Part shown: positions 36,424 through 44,232 of the stretch, one piece after another
Numbering within the stretch: position 1 is the first letter of the stretch
How the letters are laid out: each line of letters begins with the position of its first letter
NCBI GenBank assembly: GCA_016218105.1
Contig: JACRET010000018.1
Coordinates: 1-57,098 of the forward strand
Reading direction: 5' to 3'
Source: Deltaproteobacteria bacterium
Lineage (GTDB): Bacteria > Desulfobacterota > GWC2-55-46
Length of the DNA: 57,098 bases
Position numbers and translations under genes: made by a program
Notes under the pieces: model-generated
Databases searched by the model: none
What the model was told of the DNA's origin: nothing
What the model saw: only the letters and a program-made list of their open reading frames with translations

Positions 36424-37835
36424 CTCTTGCCTCTCCCTGTCTTGTTATTTTTGAACCTCTCACAGAGGTCTGCGAAACCAGACGCAAACCCCGGATTGGA
36501 TGCGAAGTGCATGTGCATATAAGTGGCCAGCGTGCTCTTATAGAGGTATCCCTCCTCTATCTCCCCGCCATCGGTCTTTACACGGAATACCTTTTTTATC
36601 TTCGGCGCGGGAGATATCTCCGAATAATGGAACTCATGGCCTCTGACCGAAGCGCCCGCTCTTAAAAAAGGACAGCCCTCTCCGGCCCTGATCTCCCTGT
36701 AGCCGAGCGCCTTTCTCTTTTTGAGCATCCTTGAAGTCCAGGGGAATACGCCAACGGAGGAAAACCTCTTTCCTTCCATATCCTTTATCTGTCTTCCCAG
36801 ATACATGAGCCCGCCGCACTCGGCATATATGGGCATGCCGCTCTTTGCGGCCTCTTTAACCTCTGTTCTTAACGGGAGGTTGGCTTCGATAGACTTGGCG
36901 TAGATCTCCGGATAGCCCCCGCCTATATAGATGCCGTTTATATTGACGGGGAGTTTTTTATCTTTAACGGGGCTGAAAAAGGCCAGCTCCGCTCCGAGGC
37001 CGCCCAGTATTTCAAGATTTTCCTTATAGTAAAAACAGAACGCCTTGTCATAGGCGACCGCGATACGGATCCTATTACTCTTCTTTTTATTTATCGCAGG
37101 AACCGGGATATTACAAGGCCGGCCGGAAGACCTCTCGCTTTCAAGCAATGGCATGAGATCGACATGCGCCTCTATCAGCGAAGCGGCTTTTTTTACGAAC
37201 GCCTTCCACTCGCCGCCTTCAATATCTCCGCTTGTAACAAGCCCCAGATGGCGTTCCGGCATCTGTAAAGCCTTGTCTTTCGGCATATAGCCGAGCGCCT
37301 TGACGCCTGACCCGGCCGGTATCGAGTCCGTAAGTATCTTGTAGTGTCTCGGAGAGGCTACATTGTTAAATATCACCCACCTCAAATCCACCTCGTGATC
37401 ATACGCCTCGAACCCCTTTATCACCGCTCCGGCGGAGCGCGCCGTCTTCGACGCGTCTATGACGAGGAGCACGGGGAGCCCAAGGATCTTCGCGAGGTGG
37501 GCCGTAGAGCCTTCTTCCGACCGCCCGTCCTTGCCGTCGTAAAGCCCCATCACCCCTTCTATGACCCCGATGTCCGCGCCTGCGTTTTTTTCGTTAAATG
37601 TCTTTCGAACGCCTTCTACGCCCATCATCCAGGTATCGAGGTTGTAGGACGGCCTCTTCAAAAGAAGGCTATGGTGGCCGGGATCGATGTAGTCCGGGCC
37701 TGCCTTGAAAGGCTGGACAGCGAGGCCCCGCTTTCTCAAGGCCTCCATGATGCCGAGCGTCACGGTAGTCTTGCCTGCCCCGCTGCTGGTGCCCGCCACG
37801 ATAAACGCGGCCGGTTTAAGCGCCTTCCTTTTCAT
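36420..37835 (-). CDS. cobB: Cobyrinate a,c-diamide synthase
   Basis: Amidates the a and c side chains of cobyrinic acid using glutamine and ATP (471 residues; called CbiA in the anaerobic pathway). The N-terminal dethiobiotin-synthase-like ATPase has V-A-G-T-S-S-G-A-G-K-T-T near residue 14 and K-A-G-P-D-Y-I-D-P-G-H near 43. The C-terminal glutamine amidotransferase has the nucleophile in Y-A-E-C-G-G-L-M-Y near 340. It overlaps the thiC-family gene by 4 bases and starts 4 bases after cobC. Other corrin-ring genes are not in the window, so it may serve corrinoid remodelling or a pathway encoded elsewhere. Confidence 0.9.
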   Translation of the reverse strand: MKRKALKPAAFIVAGTSSGAGKTTVTLGIMEALRKRGLAVQPFKAGPDYIDPGHHSLLLKRPSYNLDTWMMGVEGVRKTFNEKNAGADIGVIEGVMGLYDGKDGRSEEGSTAHLAKILGLPVLLVIDASKTARSAGAVIKGFEAYDHEVDLRWVIFNNVASPRHYKILTDSIPAGSGVKALGYMPKDKALQMPERHLGLVTSGDIEGGEWKAFVKKAASLIEAHVDLMPLLESERSSGRPCNIPVPAINKKKSNRIRIAVAYDKAFCFYYKENLEILGGLGAELAFFSPVKDKKLPVNINGIYIGGGYPEIYAKSIEANLPLRTEVKEAAKSGMPIYAECGGLMYLGRQIKDMEGKRFSSVGVFPWTSRMLKKRKALGYREIRAGEGCPFLRAGASVRGHEFHYSEISPAPKIKKVFRVKTDGGEIEEGYLYKSTLATYMHMHFASNPGFASGFADLCERFKNNKTGRGKR

Positions 37836-37839
37836 CCGG

Positions 37840-38475
37840 TTAATAAAGCTCCGTCGGCATGAACTCCTGGTTCGGCCCGCCGTTTAATAGTTTCACGACC
37901 TTGATGCCGTCCCCGAAAAAGTCTATGAGGTTGAGGCATCCGTAATCCTGTTCGATCCTGAAAAAGTTCTCAAGGGACAAACCGAGCGCGTCGCTCAATA
38001 CAACCCTGTTTACCCCACCGTGGGCCACTACGCAAACAGTGCCGCCCTTGTGCCTTTCGAGTATTTCATGCAAGGCCGGCAGCACGCGGGCCTTCAGTTC
38101 CACCAGGCTCTCGCCCTCTTTCACCTTCGATGTGGCCAGCTCTTTGAAGCTGAAGTGCGCGTCTTCCGGGTACTTGAGAATAGCCTCTTCCCTGGTAAGC
38201 CCTTCCCACCTCCCGAGATTAAGCTCCCTTAACTCGTGTACGGATGCTGGGTTAAGCCCGATTCTTTTCCCTATTATGCCAGCGCCCTTCCGCGTCCTCT
38301 GGAGGTCGCTTGAATAGAGGGCGGTTATGCCTTTATCCATCAAAAAATGAGAGAGCCTTGTCATCTGTTCAACACCGACGTCGGTTATATCGACATCGAA
38401 GTGTCCGTTATACCTATACTCGTGGTGGTTGACCACCTGCCCGTGGCGTATAAGGTAAAGTCTGGTCGCGCTCAT
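37840..38475 (-). CDS. cobC: Histidine phosphatase family protein, probable alpha-ribazole phosphatase
   Basis: A 211-residue phosphoglycerate-mutase-fold phosphatase. L-I-R-H-G-Q near residue 8 carries the phosphohistidine, S-D-L-Q-R-T-R-K near 56 binds phosphate, and A-H-G-G-V-N-R near 150 holds the second His. By position between cobS and cobB under a cobalamin riboswitch, it most likely dephosphorylates alpha-ribazole phosphate or adenosylcobalamin 5'-phosphate. The fold alone does not prove the substrate. GGAG lies eight bases before the ATG. Confidence 0.85.
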   Translation of the reverse strand: MSATRLYLIRHGQVVNHHEYRYNGHFDVDITDVGVEQMTRLSHFLMDKGITALYSSDLQRTRKGAGIIGKRIGLNPASVHELRELNLGRWEGLTREEAILKYPEDAHFSFKELATSKVKEGESLVELKARVLPALHEILERHKGGTVCVVAHGGVNRVVLSDALGLSLENFFRIEQDYGCLNLIDFFGDGIKVVKLLNGGPNQEFMPTELY

Positions 38476-38539
38476 TGATCTGACTCCAGAAGGTTTTACG
38501 ATAAATTATAACATCCGTTCTTTCAGACCGCCGCTGCCG

Positions 38540-39298
38540 CTAATCGACGGCGAGGATATTCGTAAGCGCAAGCGCCATGATGAGGAATATGACCTCGGCG
38601 GCCTCGCTCTGGAACCCGAATACATCTCCCGTGACCCCTCCGAGCCTTTTCTTGAAAAACGCGGTAAACCCGTAGATAACCGCGCCAAGCCCTATCAGGA
38701 GCACAAGGGACAAGAGCCCCAGGTTTAAAGCGAGCAGTACCGCTATTATAACGGTGGATTTGATCAGAACGCCTTTACTGTTGGAGGCGAACGCCTCCCC
38801 GACCCCGCCCTCCCTCCTTGCGTAAGGGGCCAGAGCGGCCATCGGCACCATAGCCCATCTGCCAATGGCGGGAAACAGGAAAAGGGCCTGCCTTCTTATC
38901 TCGGGAGGAAGCTCCTGTATCGCCAGATACTTCAAAAGCAGTATCAGCATAAGGAATACGGCCCCGACAGCCCCAACGCTTGAGTCGCGCATGATACGGA
39001 GCCTGCCTTCAGGGTCTTTGCCTCCGGCCAGCCCGTCCACTGTATCCGCGAACCCGTCGAGATGGAGCCCCCCGTTCGTGAGCGCGAGCACCAATATCAG
39101 TATCCCGCTCGTGACTGATTCAGGCAACAGCCCCGTAGAGCCGAGCGCCATATCGACCAGGACAAGGACGATGCCCTGCAGGGCGCCTACGACGGGAAAG
39201 TAGGTCATCGAGGCCCCGAGGGTAGAGCGCGTAAGCCCCAAATCTTTTTTTATCGGAAAGACCGTAAGGAACTGAAGGGCGAGAAAAAGGCCTTTCAT
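38540..39298 (-). CDS. cobS: Adenosylcobinamide-GDP ribazoletransferase (cobalamin synthase)
   Basis: The polytopic membrane enzyme that joins adenosylcobinamide-GDP to alpha-ribazole (phosphate), the last bond of the nucleotide loop. The 252-residue protein starts with F-L-A-L-Q-F-L-T-V-F-P-I and contains the Asp-rich metal site L-H-L-D-G-F-A-D-T-V-D-G near residue 80, plus R-D-S-S-V-G-A-V-G near 105. Four or more hydrophobic segments follow. The small variation (G-F-A-D-T rather than G-L-A-D-T) is common. It lies 17 bases after cobT. Confidence 0.93.
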   Translation of the reverse strand: MKGLFLALQFLTVFPIKKDLGLTRSTLGASMTYFPVVGALQGIVLVLVDMALGSTGLLPESVTSGILILVLALTNGGLHLDGFADTVDGLAGGKDPEGRLRIMRDSSVGAVGAVFLMLILLLKYLAIQELPPEIRRQALFLFPAIGRWAMVPMAALAPYARREGGVGEAFASNSKGVLIKSTVIIAVLLALNLGLLSLVLLIGLGAVIYGFTAFFKKRLGGVTGDVFGFQSEAAEVIFLIMALALTNILAVD

Positions 39299-39315
39299 CT
39301 ATCGATACCCTCGCA

Positions 39316-40371
39316 TCAGGCGTTCTGCCCGGAAACCCCGGCATCCCCGAAGGTAGCCATCTCATTGTAGATCTTAACCGCCGCTTCTATGAGCGTGATG
39401 GCGATCGCCGCTCCTGTGCCTTCGCCGAGCCTCAGGTCAAGATCGACAAACGGACGCAGCCCCATCCGGTCGAGCATCACCCTGTGGCCTTTCTCGACTG
39501 AATTATGAGAGGCGAATATATAGTCGCGCACCTTCGGCTGGAGCTCATAGGCCACAAGCGCCCCTGCCGTGGAAATAAACCCGTCGATCACTACGGGTAT
39601 GCGCATCGAGGCCGCGCCAATAACAAGTCCGGCTATCCCGGCGATCTCCGCCCCGCCAACTTTTGAAAGCACATCGAGAGGGTCGGACGGGTCAGGGTTA
39701 TTCACCCGGAGCGCGTCCTCTATCACCTGAACCTTGTTCTTGAACCCGCGCTCGTCTATACCCGTGCCCCTTCCCGTAACCTCTTCCACGGGAAGGCCTG
39801 AAAAAGCCGCTATCATCGCGCTTGACGGGGTGGTGTTCGCTATCCCCATCTCGCCAGTTCCGAATACCGAGCCCTTTGTGCCGTACTCTTCCGCAAGTAC
39901 TATCCCCGCCTCGATGCACCTTACGGCCTCTTCCCTTGTCATGGCCGGGCCTTTTCTGATATTTTTAGTGCCTCTTATGACCTTTCTCTTAACAAGCCCC
40001 GGAGCGTCTTCGAACTCGAAGTCAACGCCTATGTCGACAACCACCACCTCAGCTCCGGCGTGCCTTGAAAGCACGTTGATACCCGCCCCGCCCCTGAGGA
40101 AGTTGTAGACCATCTGCATAGTGACCTCTTTGGGGAAGGCCGAGACGCCTTCAGCGGCGACCCCGTGGTCACCGGCAAAGGTGAAGATCAATTTTTTATC
40201 TATATAAGGCTTTGTATTACCGGTGATCGCGACCATCTTTCTGGCGAACTCTTCAAGCCTGCCGAGACTGTCCTTTGGCTTTGTAAGGTTGTCCAGGCGC
40301 GCCTGCGCATCTTCCATAAGAGCCTGGTCTACAGGCGCGATCTTACCGAGTGTTTCAACAAGCTTTCCCAT
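39316..40371 (-). CDS. cobT: Nicotinate-nucleotide--dimethylbenzimidazole phosphoribosyltransferase
   Basis: Activates the benzimidazole lower ligand by forming alpha-ribazole 5'-phosphate. At 351 residues it has the usual length. T-F-A-G-D-H-G-V-A near residue 65, G-E-M-G-I-A-N-T-T near 173, and the catalytic Glu in [10 protein letters not shown] near 320 are present. These benzimidazole-site features suggest the organism uses a benzimidazole cobalamin. No oxygen-dependent ligand synthase (bluB) is near, whereas a ThiC-family gene lies in the same operon. GGGAGG lies eight bases before the ATG. Confidence 0.94.
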   Translation of the reverse strand: MGKLVETLGKIAPVDQALMEDAQARLDNLTKPKDSLGRLEEFARKMVAITGNTKPYIDKKLIFTFAGDHGVAAEGVSAFPKEVTMQMVYNFLRGGAGINVLSRHAGAEVVVVDIGVDFEFEDAPGLVKRKVIRGTKNIRKGPAMTREEAVRCIEAGIVLAEEYGTKGSVFGTGEMGIANTTPSSAMIAAFSGLPVEEVTGRGTGIDERGFKNKVQVIEDALRVNNPDPSDPLDVLSKVGGAEIAGIAGLVIGAASMRIPVVIDGFISTAGALVAYELQPKVRDYIFASHNSVEKGHRVMLDRMGLRPFVDLDLRLGEGTGAAIAITLIEAAVKIYNEMATFGDAGVSGQNA

Positions 40372-40387
40372 CTCAAAAACCTCCCTG

Positions 40388-40876
40388 CTATATGCTATTT
40401 GCCGCTTGCGGCTGCTGTAATCTCTTGATCAAGATATCCCCGATATAGCCCCCGGCCGCTGAAAAAAGGAGAAAAAGCGCGAGATATAAAACCTTCTCCG
40501 CTCCCCCTTCGGCCTTTGCCAGAAAAAGTATGGCCATAGGAGCGGCTGCTATCAAGCTCCAGATAATCGAGCCGGACTTGCCCTTCGAAGACATTATCAT
40601 CCCGGCCACTATCCCCAATACGACCCCGGCGGCAGGATTGATTACGATATTCGAGAACCTTGCCGCGGCAGGGAGCAACTCGTTAAAAAGCTCATGGTTG
40701 CCGGCTATGAACTCTTTTGCCTCGTCAGGCGTCCTTCCCTTGAAGAAGGTCGAGACGAACCTGCCGTAAGGGGTTATCTTAAGGGCGGTAAACGCCCATG
40801 TGAGAAACGAGTAAAAGAAAAAATAAAACAGGTTGCCTGCGAAAAACGCGAAAAAAATACGTACCTTTCTGTTCAT
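40388..40876 (-). CDS. Small integral membrane protein of unknown function within the cob operon
   Basis: A 162-residue protein not assigned to any family I recognise. It has a basic start (M-N-R-K-V-R) and four or five hydrophobic segments: about 8-30, 75-95, 105-120 and 128-150. The loop at about 35-70 is polar ([11 protein letters not shown]). A good ribosome site, AAGGAGAT, precedes the ATG. It sits 14 bases after cobU and 16 before cobT, all under the B12 riboswitch, so it is surely co-transcribed with nucleotide-loop genes. CobS is a membrane enzyme, and a helper or transport role is conceivable but unproven. Confidence 0.75.
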   Translation of the reverse strand: MNRKVRIFFAFFAGNLFYFFFYSFLTWAFTALKITPYGRFVSTFFKGRTPDEAKEFIAGNHELFNELLPAAARFSNIVINPAAGVVLGIVAGMIMSSKGKSGSIIWSLIAAAPMAILFLAKAEGGAEKVLYLALFLLFSAAGGYIGDILIKRLQQPQAANSI

Positions 40877-40890
40877 CCGATCTCCTTATG

Positions 40891-41415
40891 TCACTTCATC
40901 TTTAGCGGAATGCCCGCCGCCACAAACCAGACGTCCGACGCATTTTCAGCCATCCTCTGATTCGCAAAGCCAGCCACGTCTCTAAACCTCCTCGCAAGCT
41001 GGCCTTCGGGTACGATACCCATCCCGACCTCGTTTGACACCGCGACGACCCTCGCCGCAGAGTCCCTGCAGGCGGCCGCGAGCCTCTCCGACGCGCTTGA
41101 TATCTCGCCGTCCGCGGCCCCCGCCACCATAAGGTTGGTTATCCAGAGCGTAAGGCAGTCGATGAGGATGACGCCTTCCTTTGCGCCTTCTATGATCTTA
41201 ATGACGTCAACGGGCTCTTCTATCGTCACCCAGTCATGTCTTCTGCCTTCCTTGTGCTTCTTTATCCTCTCGTCCATCTCGGCGTCTTTAGCCTCGGCGG
41301 TGGCGAGATAGACCCTGGGGCCGGGAAAAGACTCGGCTTTTTTAAGGGCGAACTCGCTTTTTCCGGAACGCGCCCCACCGAGGACGAATGTAAACCCATT
41401 ATCCCCATTTTTCAT
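40891..41415 (-). CDS. cobU: Adenosylcobinamide kinase / guanylyltransferase
   Basis: Phosphorylates adenosylcobinamide and adds GMP to make adenosylcobinamide-GDP, the substrate of CobS. The 174-residue protein has the P-loop G-G-A-R-S-G-K-S near residue 14, L-A-T-A-E-A near 37, L-I-D-C-L-T-L-W-I-T-N near 83 (Walker B), and S-N-E-V-G-M-G-I-V-P near 125. It lies 3 bases after the cobO stop. CobU is the bacterial-type enzyme, in contrast to archaeal CobY. Confidence 0.94.
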   Translation of the reverse strand: MKNGDNGFTFVLGGARSGKSEFALKKAESFPGPRVYLATAEAKDAEMDERIKKHKEGRRHDWVTIEEPVDVIKIIEGAKEGVILIDCLTLWITNLMVAGAADGEISSASERLAAACRDSAARVVAVSNEVGMGIVPEGQLARRFRDVAGFANQRMAENASDVWFVAAGIPLKMK

Positions 41416-41418
41416 CGC

Positions 41419-41949
41419 TCAGAACTCTATACCCTTTCTCGCGTTTATGCCAAAGTCATACGGATGCTTTATCTTAAGCATCTCCGTCACATAGTCCGCC
41501 GCCTCCACAAGCTCGACCGGCGCGCTTCGACCCGTAAGCGCCACCTCAAGCCCTTCAGGCTTGTTCTTAAGGAATGACAATAGGTCTTCAGCCTCTATCC
41601 AGCCACCGTTCACGGCGGACATTATCTCATCGAGCACAAGGAGGTCTACTCCGCCCTCTGCGGCCCTGCTCTTGGCCATCCCGTAAGTCTCAAGTGTGGC
41701 CTTCTTGACGGCATCGATATCGGTTCTGCCCTTGGTGAAGATAGGGTGCCTGCAATTAGCCCTGATGAGCTCTATGTTAAGGCCCCGCAATATCTCTTTT
41801 TCACCTGACAAGGCACCGTCCTCTTTGAAGAACTGGATGAAGAGGACTTTAAGGCCCGCTCCCGCGGCCCTGACCGCAAGGCCTATCGACGCGGTGGTCT
41901 TCCCCTTGCCTTCACCCGTATATATGTGTATCAGTCCTTTTTTTTCCAT
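41419..41949 (-). CDS. cobO: Cob(I)yrinic acid a,c-diamide adenosyltransferase
   Basis: The CobA/CobO/BtuR-type adenosyltransferase puts the 5'-deoxyadenosyl group on the corrinoid cobalt. The 176-residue protein has G-E-G-K-G-K-T-T-A near residue 11 (P-loop), F-I-Q-F-F-K near 40, and D-E-I-M-S-A-V-N-G-G near 112. The start is the ATG at 41947-41949. The frame is open for 63 more codons upstream, but those lie in the riboswitch expression platform and do not look coding. It is the first gene of the riboswitch operon. Confidence 0.93.
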   Translation of the reverse strand: MEKKGLIHIYTGEGKGKTTASIGLAVRAAGAGLKVLFIQFFKEDGALSGEKEILRGLNIELIRANCRHPIFTKGRTDIDAVKKATLETYGMAKSRAAEGGVDLLVLDEIMSAVNGGWIEAEDLLSFLKNKPEGLEVALTGRSAPVELVEAADYVTEMLKIKHPYDFGINARKGIEF

Positions 41950-42000
41950 ACCGCAGTTTAACCCCGCCTGGTTCCGAATAAAATGACAATAGATAGAAAA

Positions 42001-42034
42001 TAAAAAAACCCACCCCTGGACTGCGAAGGATGGG
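42001..42034 (-). terminator. Expression-platform terminator of the cobalamin riboswitch
   Basis: CCCATCC and GGGGTGGG (minus strand, 42009-42034) form a 7-bp stem with one G-T pair, followed by TTTTTTT. It lies between the riboswitch and cobO, where a B12-induced terminator is expected. Confidence 0.75.
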
Positions 42035-42138
42035 CTTGAAGAGGCTTTAAGGCGATGATAAATACATGCCTTGCCGCGCCGAAATCGAAAACTTCGGTTG
42101 TCTCCGGCCCCTCCCTCGAAAGGCCATAATACCAACAA

Positions 42139-42318
42139 CAGGGCAGGTCTCCTGGCTTACGGGTCATCCTACTCTCTTATCCTTCCCGGCTCTGTCAGCC
42201 AGTGGTTAGTTTAAGATTTCGTCACCGATTACAGTTGCGGGGCAGCTCCCGATTTTTACGGGATTCCCTTTTGGCCCTTTTTAAAGGGCGCACCCTGGTG
42301 CGAGTAAATAAACTCGAT
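42139..42318 (-). promoter_or_regulatory. Cobalamin (B12) riboswitch
   Basis: On the minus strand the conserved blocks appear in order: CCAGGGTGCGCCC, AAGGGAATCCCG, GGGAGCTGCCCCGCAACTGT, ATCGGTGACGAAATC, CCACTGGCTGAC...GCCGGGAAGG, and the B12 box AAGCCAGGAGACCTGCC (complement of 42142-42158). It precedes a terminator and the cobO start, so adenosylcobalamin should shut off cobO and all genes behind it. Confidence 0.93.
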
Positions 42319-42326
42319 TCCCCTTT

Positions 42327-42356
42327 AGGCTACCAGTTTTCAAAACTGTTCGTCAA
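42327..42356 (-). promoter_or_regulatory. Possible promoter of the cob operon with a dyad in the spacer
   Basis: On the minus strand TTGACG (42351-42356) and TAGCCT (42327-42332) are 18 bases apart. The -10 is poor. The spacer contains the perfect palindrome CAGTTTTCAAAACTG (42334-42348), which could be an operator or a hairpin ending the upstream gene. Confidence 0.35.
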
Positions 42357-42383
42357 GCTTAATTTTAAGCGTGCGCGCGCGTT

Positions 42384-43166
42384 TTAATCGAGGTACTTCC
42401 GTATCGCCTCAATCCCTTTTTCTATGGCGCCCTCGCCGTGCGGCTCGATGGTATAGACAGGGTCGTGCGAGTAGGCCTTAAGGAGCCTGAAGAGCCTTTT
42501 AAAATCTATCGTGCCCTCGCCAAGAGGCAGATGGTCATCGGCCTCTCCGTTATTGTCATGGAGGTGCACCTCGGCCAGATACGGCCCAAGCTCTTTTACC
42601 CACTCCTCCATCTCTCCTTTGGCAAAAGCCGTCAAATGGCCGGAATCGAGGCAGAGCCTTAGATTAGGGGAGTTTATCGCCTCTACCAGTGTTTTAAGGG
42701 TCGAGGGGCTTTTCTCGAATATGTTCTCGGCGGCGATCACTACCCCAAGCCTCTCCGCCTCCTTGACGAAAGGCGGCCAAGTCTTGAGGCTCTGGTCCAG
42801 CCAGAGTTCCGAGTCGCCGTGGAATCTTTTAGGATGGTAGCCCGCGTGGAGTACGACATTGACGGGCATCAGGTCTTTCGCCACCTCGAAAACCCTCTCA
42901 TATCTGGCAACGGTAGAGAGCCTTACCGATTCATCGGCGCTTCCCGGATTTATATTCATAAAAGGCCCGTGCATCGTAATGCCAAGCCCCTTGGCGCCAA
43001 AGCTGTCACGGATCCTTCTCAAATCGCCGGGCTCGGCCTCATCAAGGGCTCCGCCGTCGATAAACACCTCCGGGTTTATGCCCAGGCCAAGCAGCTCGTC
43101 GAAACGCTCAAGGAGGATATAGTAGGGGACATGCACCTGCACCCTTTTTGTTTTTTTGCCGTTCAT
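42384..43166 (-). CDS. Sugar phosphate isomerase/epimerase-like TIM-barrel protein
   Basis: A 260-residue protein of the AP-endonuclease-2 / xylose isomerase-like barrel family. Metal-ligand motifs are visible: T-M-H-G-P-F near residue 67, N-V-V-L-H-A-G-Y-H near 102, A-A-E-N-I-F near 146, L-C-L-D-S-G-H near 180, E-V-H-L-H-D-N-N-G near 207 and I-E-P-H-G-E-G near 245. The substrate cannot be told from this. It lies on the same strand just upstream of the B12 riboswitch and could read into it. Its link to cobalamin genes is positional only. Confidence 0.8.
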   Translation of the reverse strand: MNGKKTKRVQVHVPYYILLERFDELLGLGINPEVFIDGGALDEAEPGDLRRIRDSFGAKGLGITMHGPFMNINPGSADESVRLSTVARYERVFEVAKDLMPVNVVLHAGYHPKRFHGDSELWLDQSLKTWPPFVKEAERLGVVIAAENIFEKSPSTLKTLVEAINSPNLRLCLDSGHLTAFAKGEMEEWVKELGPYLAEVHLHDNNGEADDHLPLGEGTIDFKRLFRLLKAYSHDPVYTIEPHGEGAIEKGIEAIRKYLD

Positions 43167-43395
43167 CTATTTTCCTGTCGGGCTTTTACTGTCGGGAGTG
43201 AAGCTCCGCGCATAAACCTGGGAAAACGCCTGTCAGATTAAAGCCTAAAAATAATCTCTATTCAAGTAAATAAACGGCCCTAACGCAAACGTCCTGAACC
43301 TGCCCCGCCATAAGGACAATCGAAAATATTCTGCTATAATTTTTCTATACGCTTCCAGAGAACCTTTTAAGAACTTAAAAAAGGAGCAAGCGGCC

Positions 43396-43992
43396 ATGAA
43401 GAGGACTATCGGAATTTTTGCCATTACGAGTATTTTTGCGTTAGCGTTGGCCGGCGGCGCGTCAGCCAAAGACAAAAGCGTCAGGCAGATGTCCCATGAT
43501 GAGATGATAAAGACGGCGCGAAGCGCCGCGCCGCCGCAGATCTCCGACAACGCGACCATAATGATCCCCGGCGTTGACGGAAAGCTTCAGGAGGCTGTAA
43601 AGGGGTCGAACGGGTTTACTTGCATCCCTGACATAAGCGCGCAGGAAAGACCCGACCCCGTCTGCGCTGACGGCCCCGGCACGGAATGGATAATGAGCGT
43701 GATGAATAATGAACCGAAACCGGCGAACACGGAGCCCGGGGTGGGCTACATGGCGCAGGGCGGCTGGCACTGGGAAAAAGACGGAAAGGTCATTATGGAC
43801 CCCAAGACCCCAAACGCCAAAAGGGTAAAGGAGCCGCCCCACTGGATGATATTCTGGCCTTTCAGCGCCGAGGAGACGAGGCTTCCCGACAGGCACGTTG
43901 ACGATTTCGGCACATATGTAATGTACGACGGGACCCCTTACGCCCACCTGATGATCTACCAGAACCCGAATAAGCTGCCGAAAAAAAAGTAG
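43396..43992 (+). CDS. Secreted protein of unknown function
   Basis: A 198-residue protein with a classic signal peptide (1-24, ending G-G-A-S-A). The mature protein has two cysteines about 15 residues apart, in F-T-C-I-P-D and D-P-V-C-A-D-G, possibly a disulfide. It has several Trp and Pro-rich stretches and ends near G-T-P-Y-A-H-L-M-I. This pattern recalls a widespread uncharacterised family of periplasmic proteins, but I cannot name a function. AAAGGAG lies 7-8 bases before the ATG, and a TATAAT lies at 43335-43340 without a clear -35. It is monocistronic, closed by a strong terminator. Confidence 0.8.
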   Translation: MKRTIGIFAITSIFALALAGGASAKDKSVRQMSHDEMIKTARSAAPPQISDNATIMIPGVDGKLQEAVKGSNGFTCIPDISAQERPDPVCADGPGTEWIMSVMNNEPKPANTEPGVGYMAQGGWHWEKDGKVIMDPKTPNAKRVKEPPHWMIFWPFSAEETRLPDRHVDDFGTYVMYDGTPYAHLMIYQNPNKLPKKK

Positions 43993-44002
43993 CCTCCCTG
44001 GC

Positions 44003-44039
44003 CTGAAGCCGGTGGGTTTTTCCAGCCGGCCTTATAAAT
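44003..44039 (+). repeat. 3'-end hairpin element, copy 2
   Basis: CTGAAGCCGG...GGGTTTTTCC...CCGGCCTTATAAA closely matches 4141-4181. The arms AAGCCGG and CCGGCCTT pair with one bulge. Both copies follow plus-strand gene ends by 11-15 bases. Confidence 0.4.
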
Positions 44040-44041
44040 TT

Positions 44042-44078
44042 AAAAACGGGATACGGCTTTTTGACGTATCCCGTTTTT
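44042..44078 (+). terminator. Strong, probably bidirectional terminator
   Basis: AAAAACGGGATACG (44042-44055) pairs perfectly with CGTATCCCGTTTTT (44065-44078) around a 9-base loop. The T-rich arm serves the plus strand and the A-rich arm the minus strand. It isolates the secreted-protein gene from the GntR promoter. Confidence 0.88.
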
Positions 44079-44124
44079 ATCAGGTTTTTTAATGCCTTCC
44101 GTGGACTGAAAACCCAAAAAAACC

Positions 44125-44155
44125 TTGACTTTTCAGTATGTATACAGTATACAAT
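44125..44155 (+). promoter_or_regulatory. GntR promoter overlapped by a palindromic operator
   Basis: TTGACT (44125-44130) is a good -35; TACAAT (44150-44155, spacer 19) or TATACA (44148-44153, spacer 17) can serve as -10. The perfect palindrome TGTATACAGTATACA (44139-44153) covers the spacer and -10. GntR/FCD regulators bind such short palindromes, so autorepression by the next gene is likely. Confidence 0.65.
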
Positions 44156-44232
44156 ATACTATTAATACATTAATGACAACCTCCTGATCCCGGCTCTGTT
44201 AACTATCCTCCACAGGAAAAAAAATTAAAAAT

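Noticed and set aside
41950..42138. Upstream extension of cobO by 63 codons
   Set aside because: The extension covers the riboswitch terminator. The conserved protein begins at the ATG at 41949.
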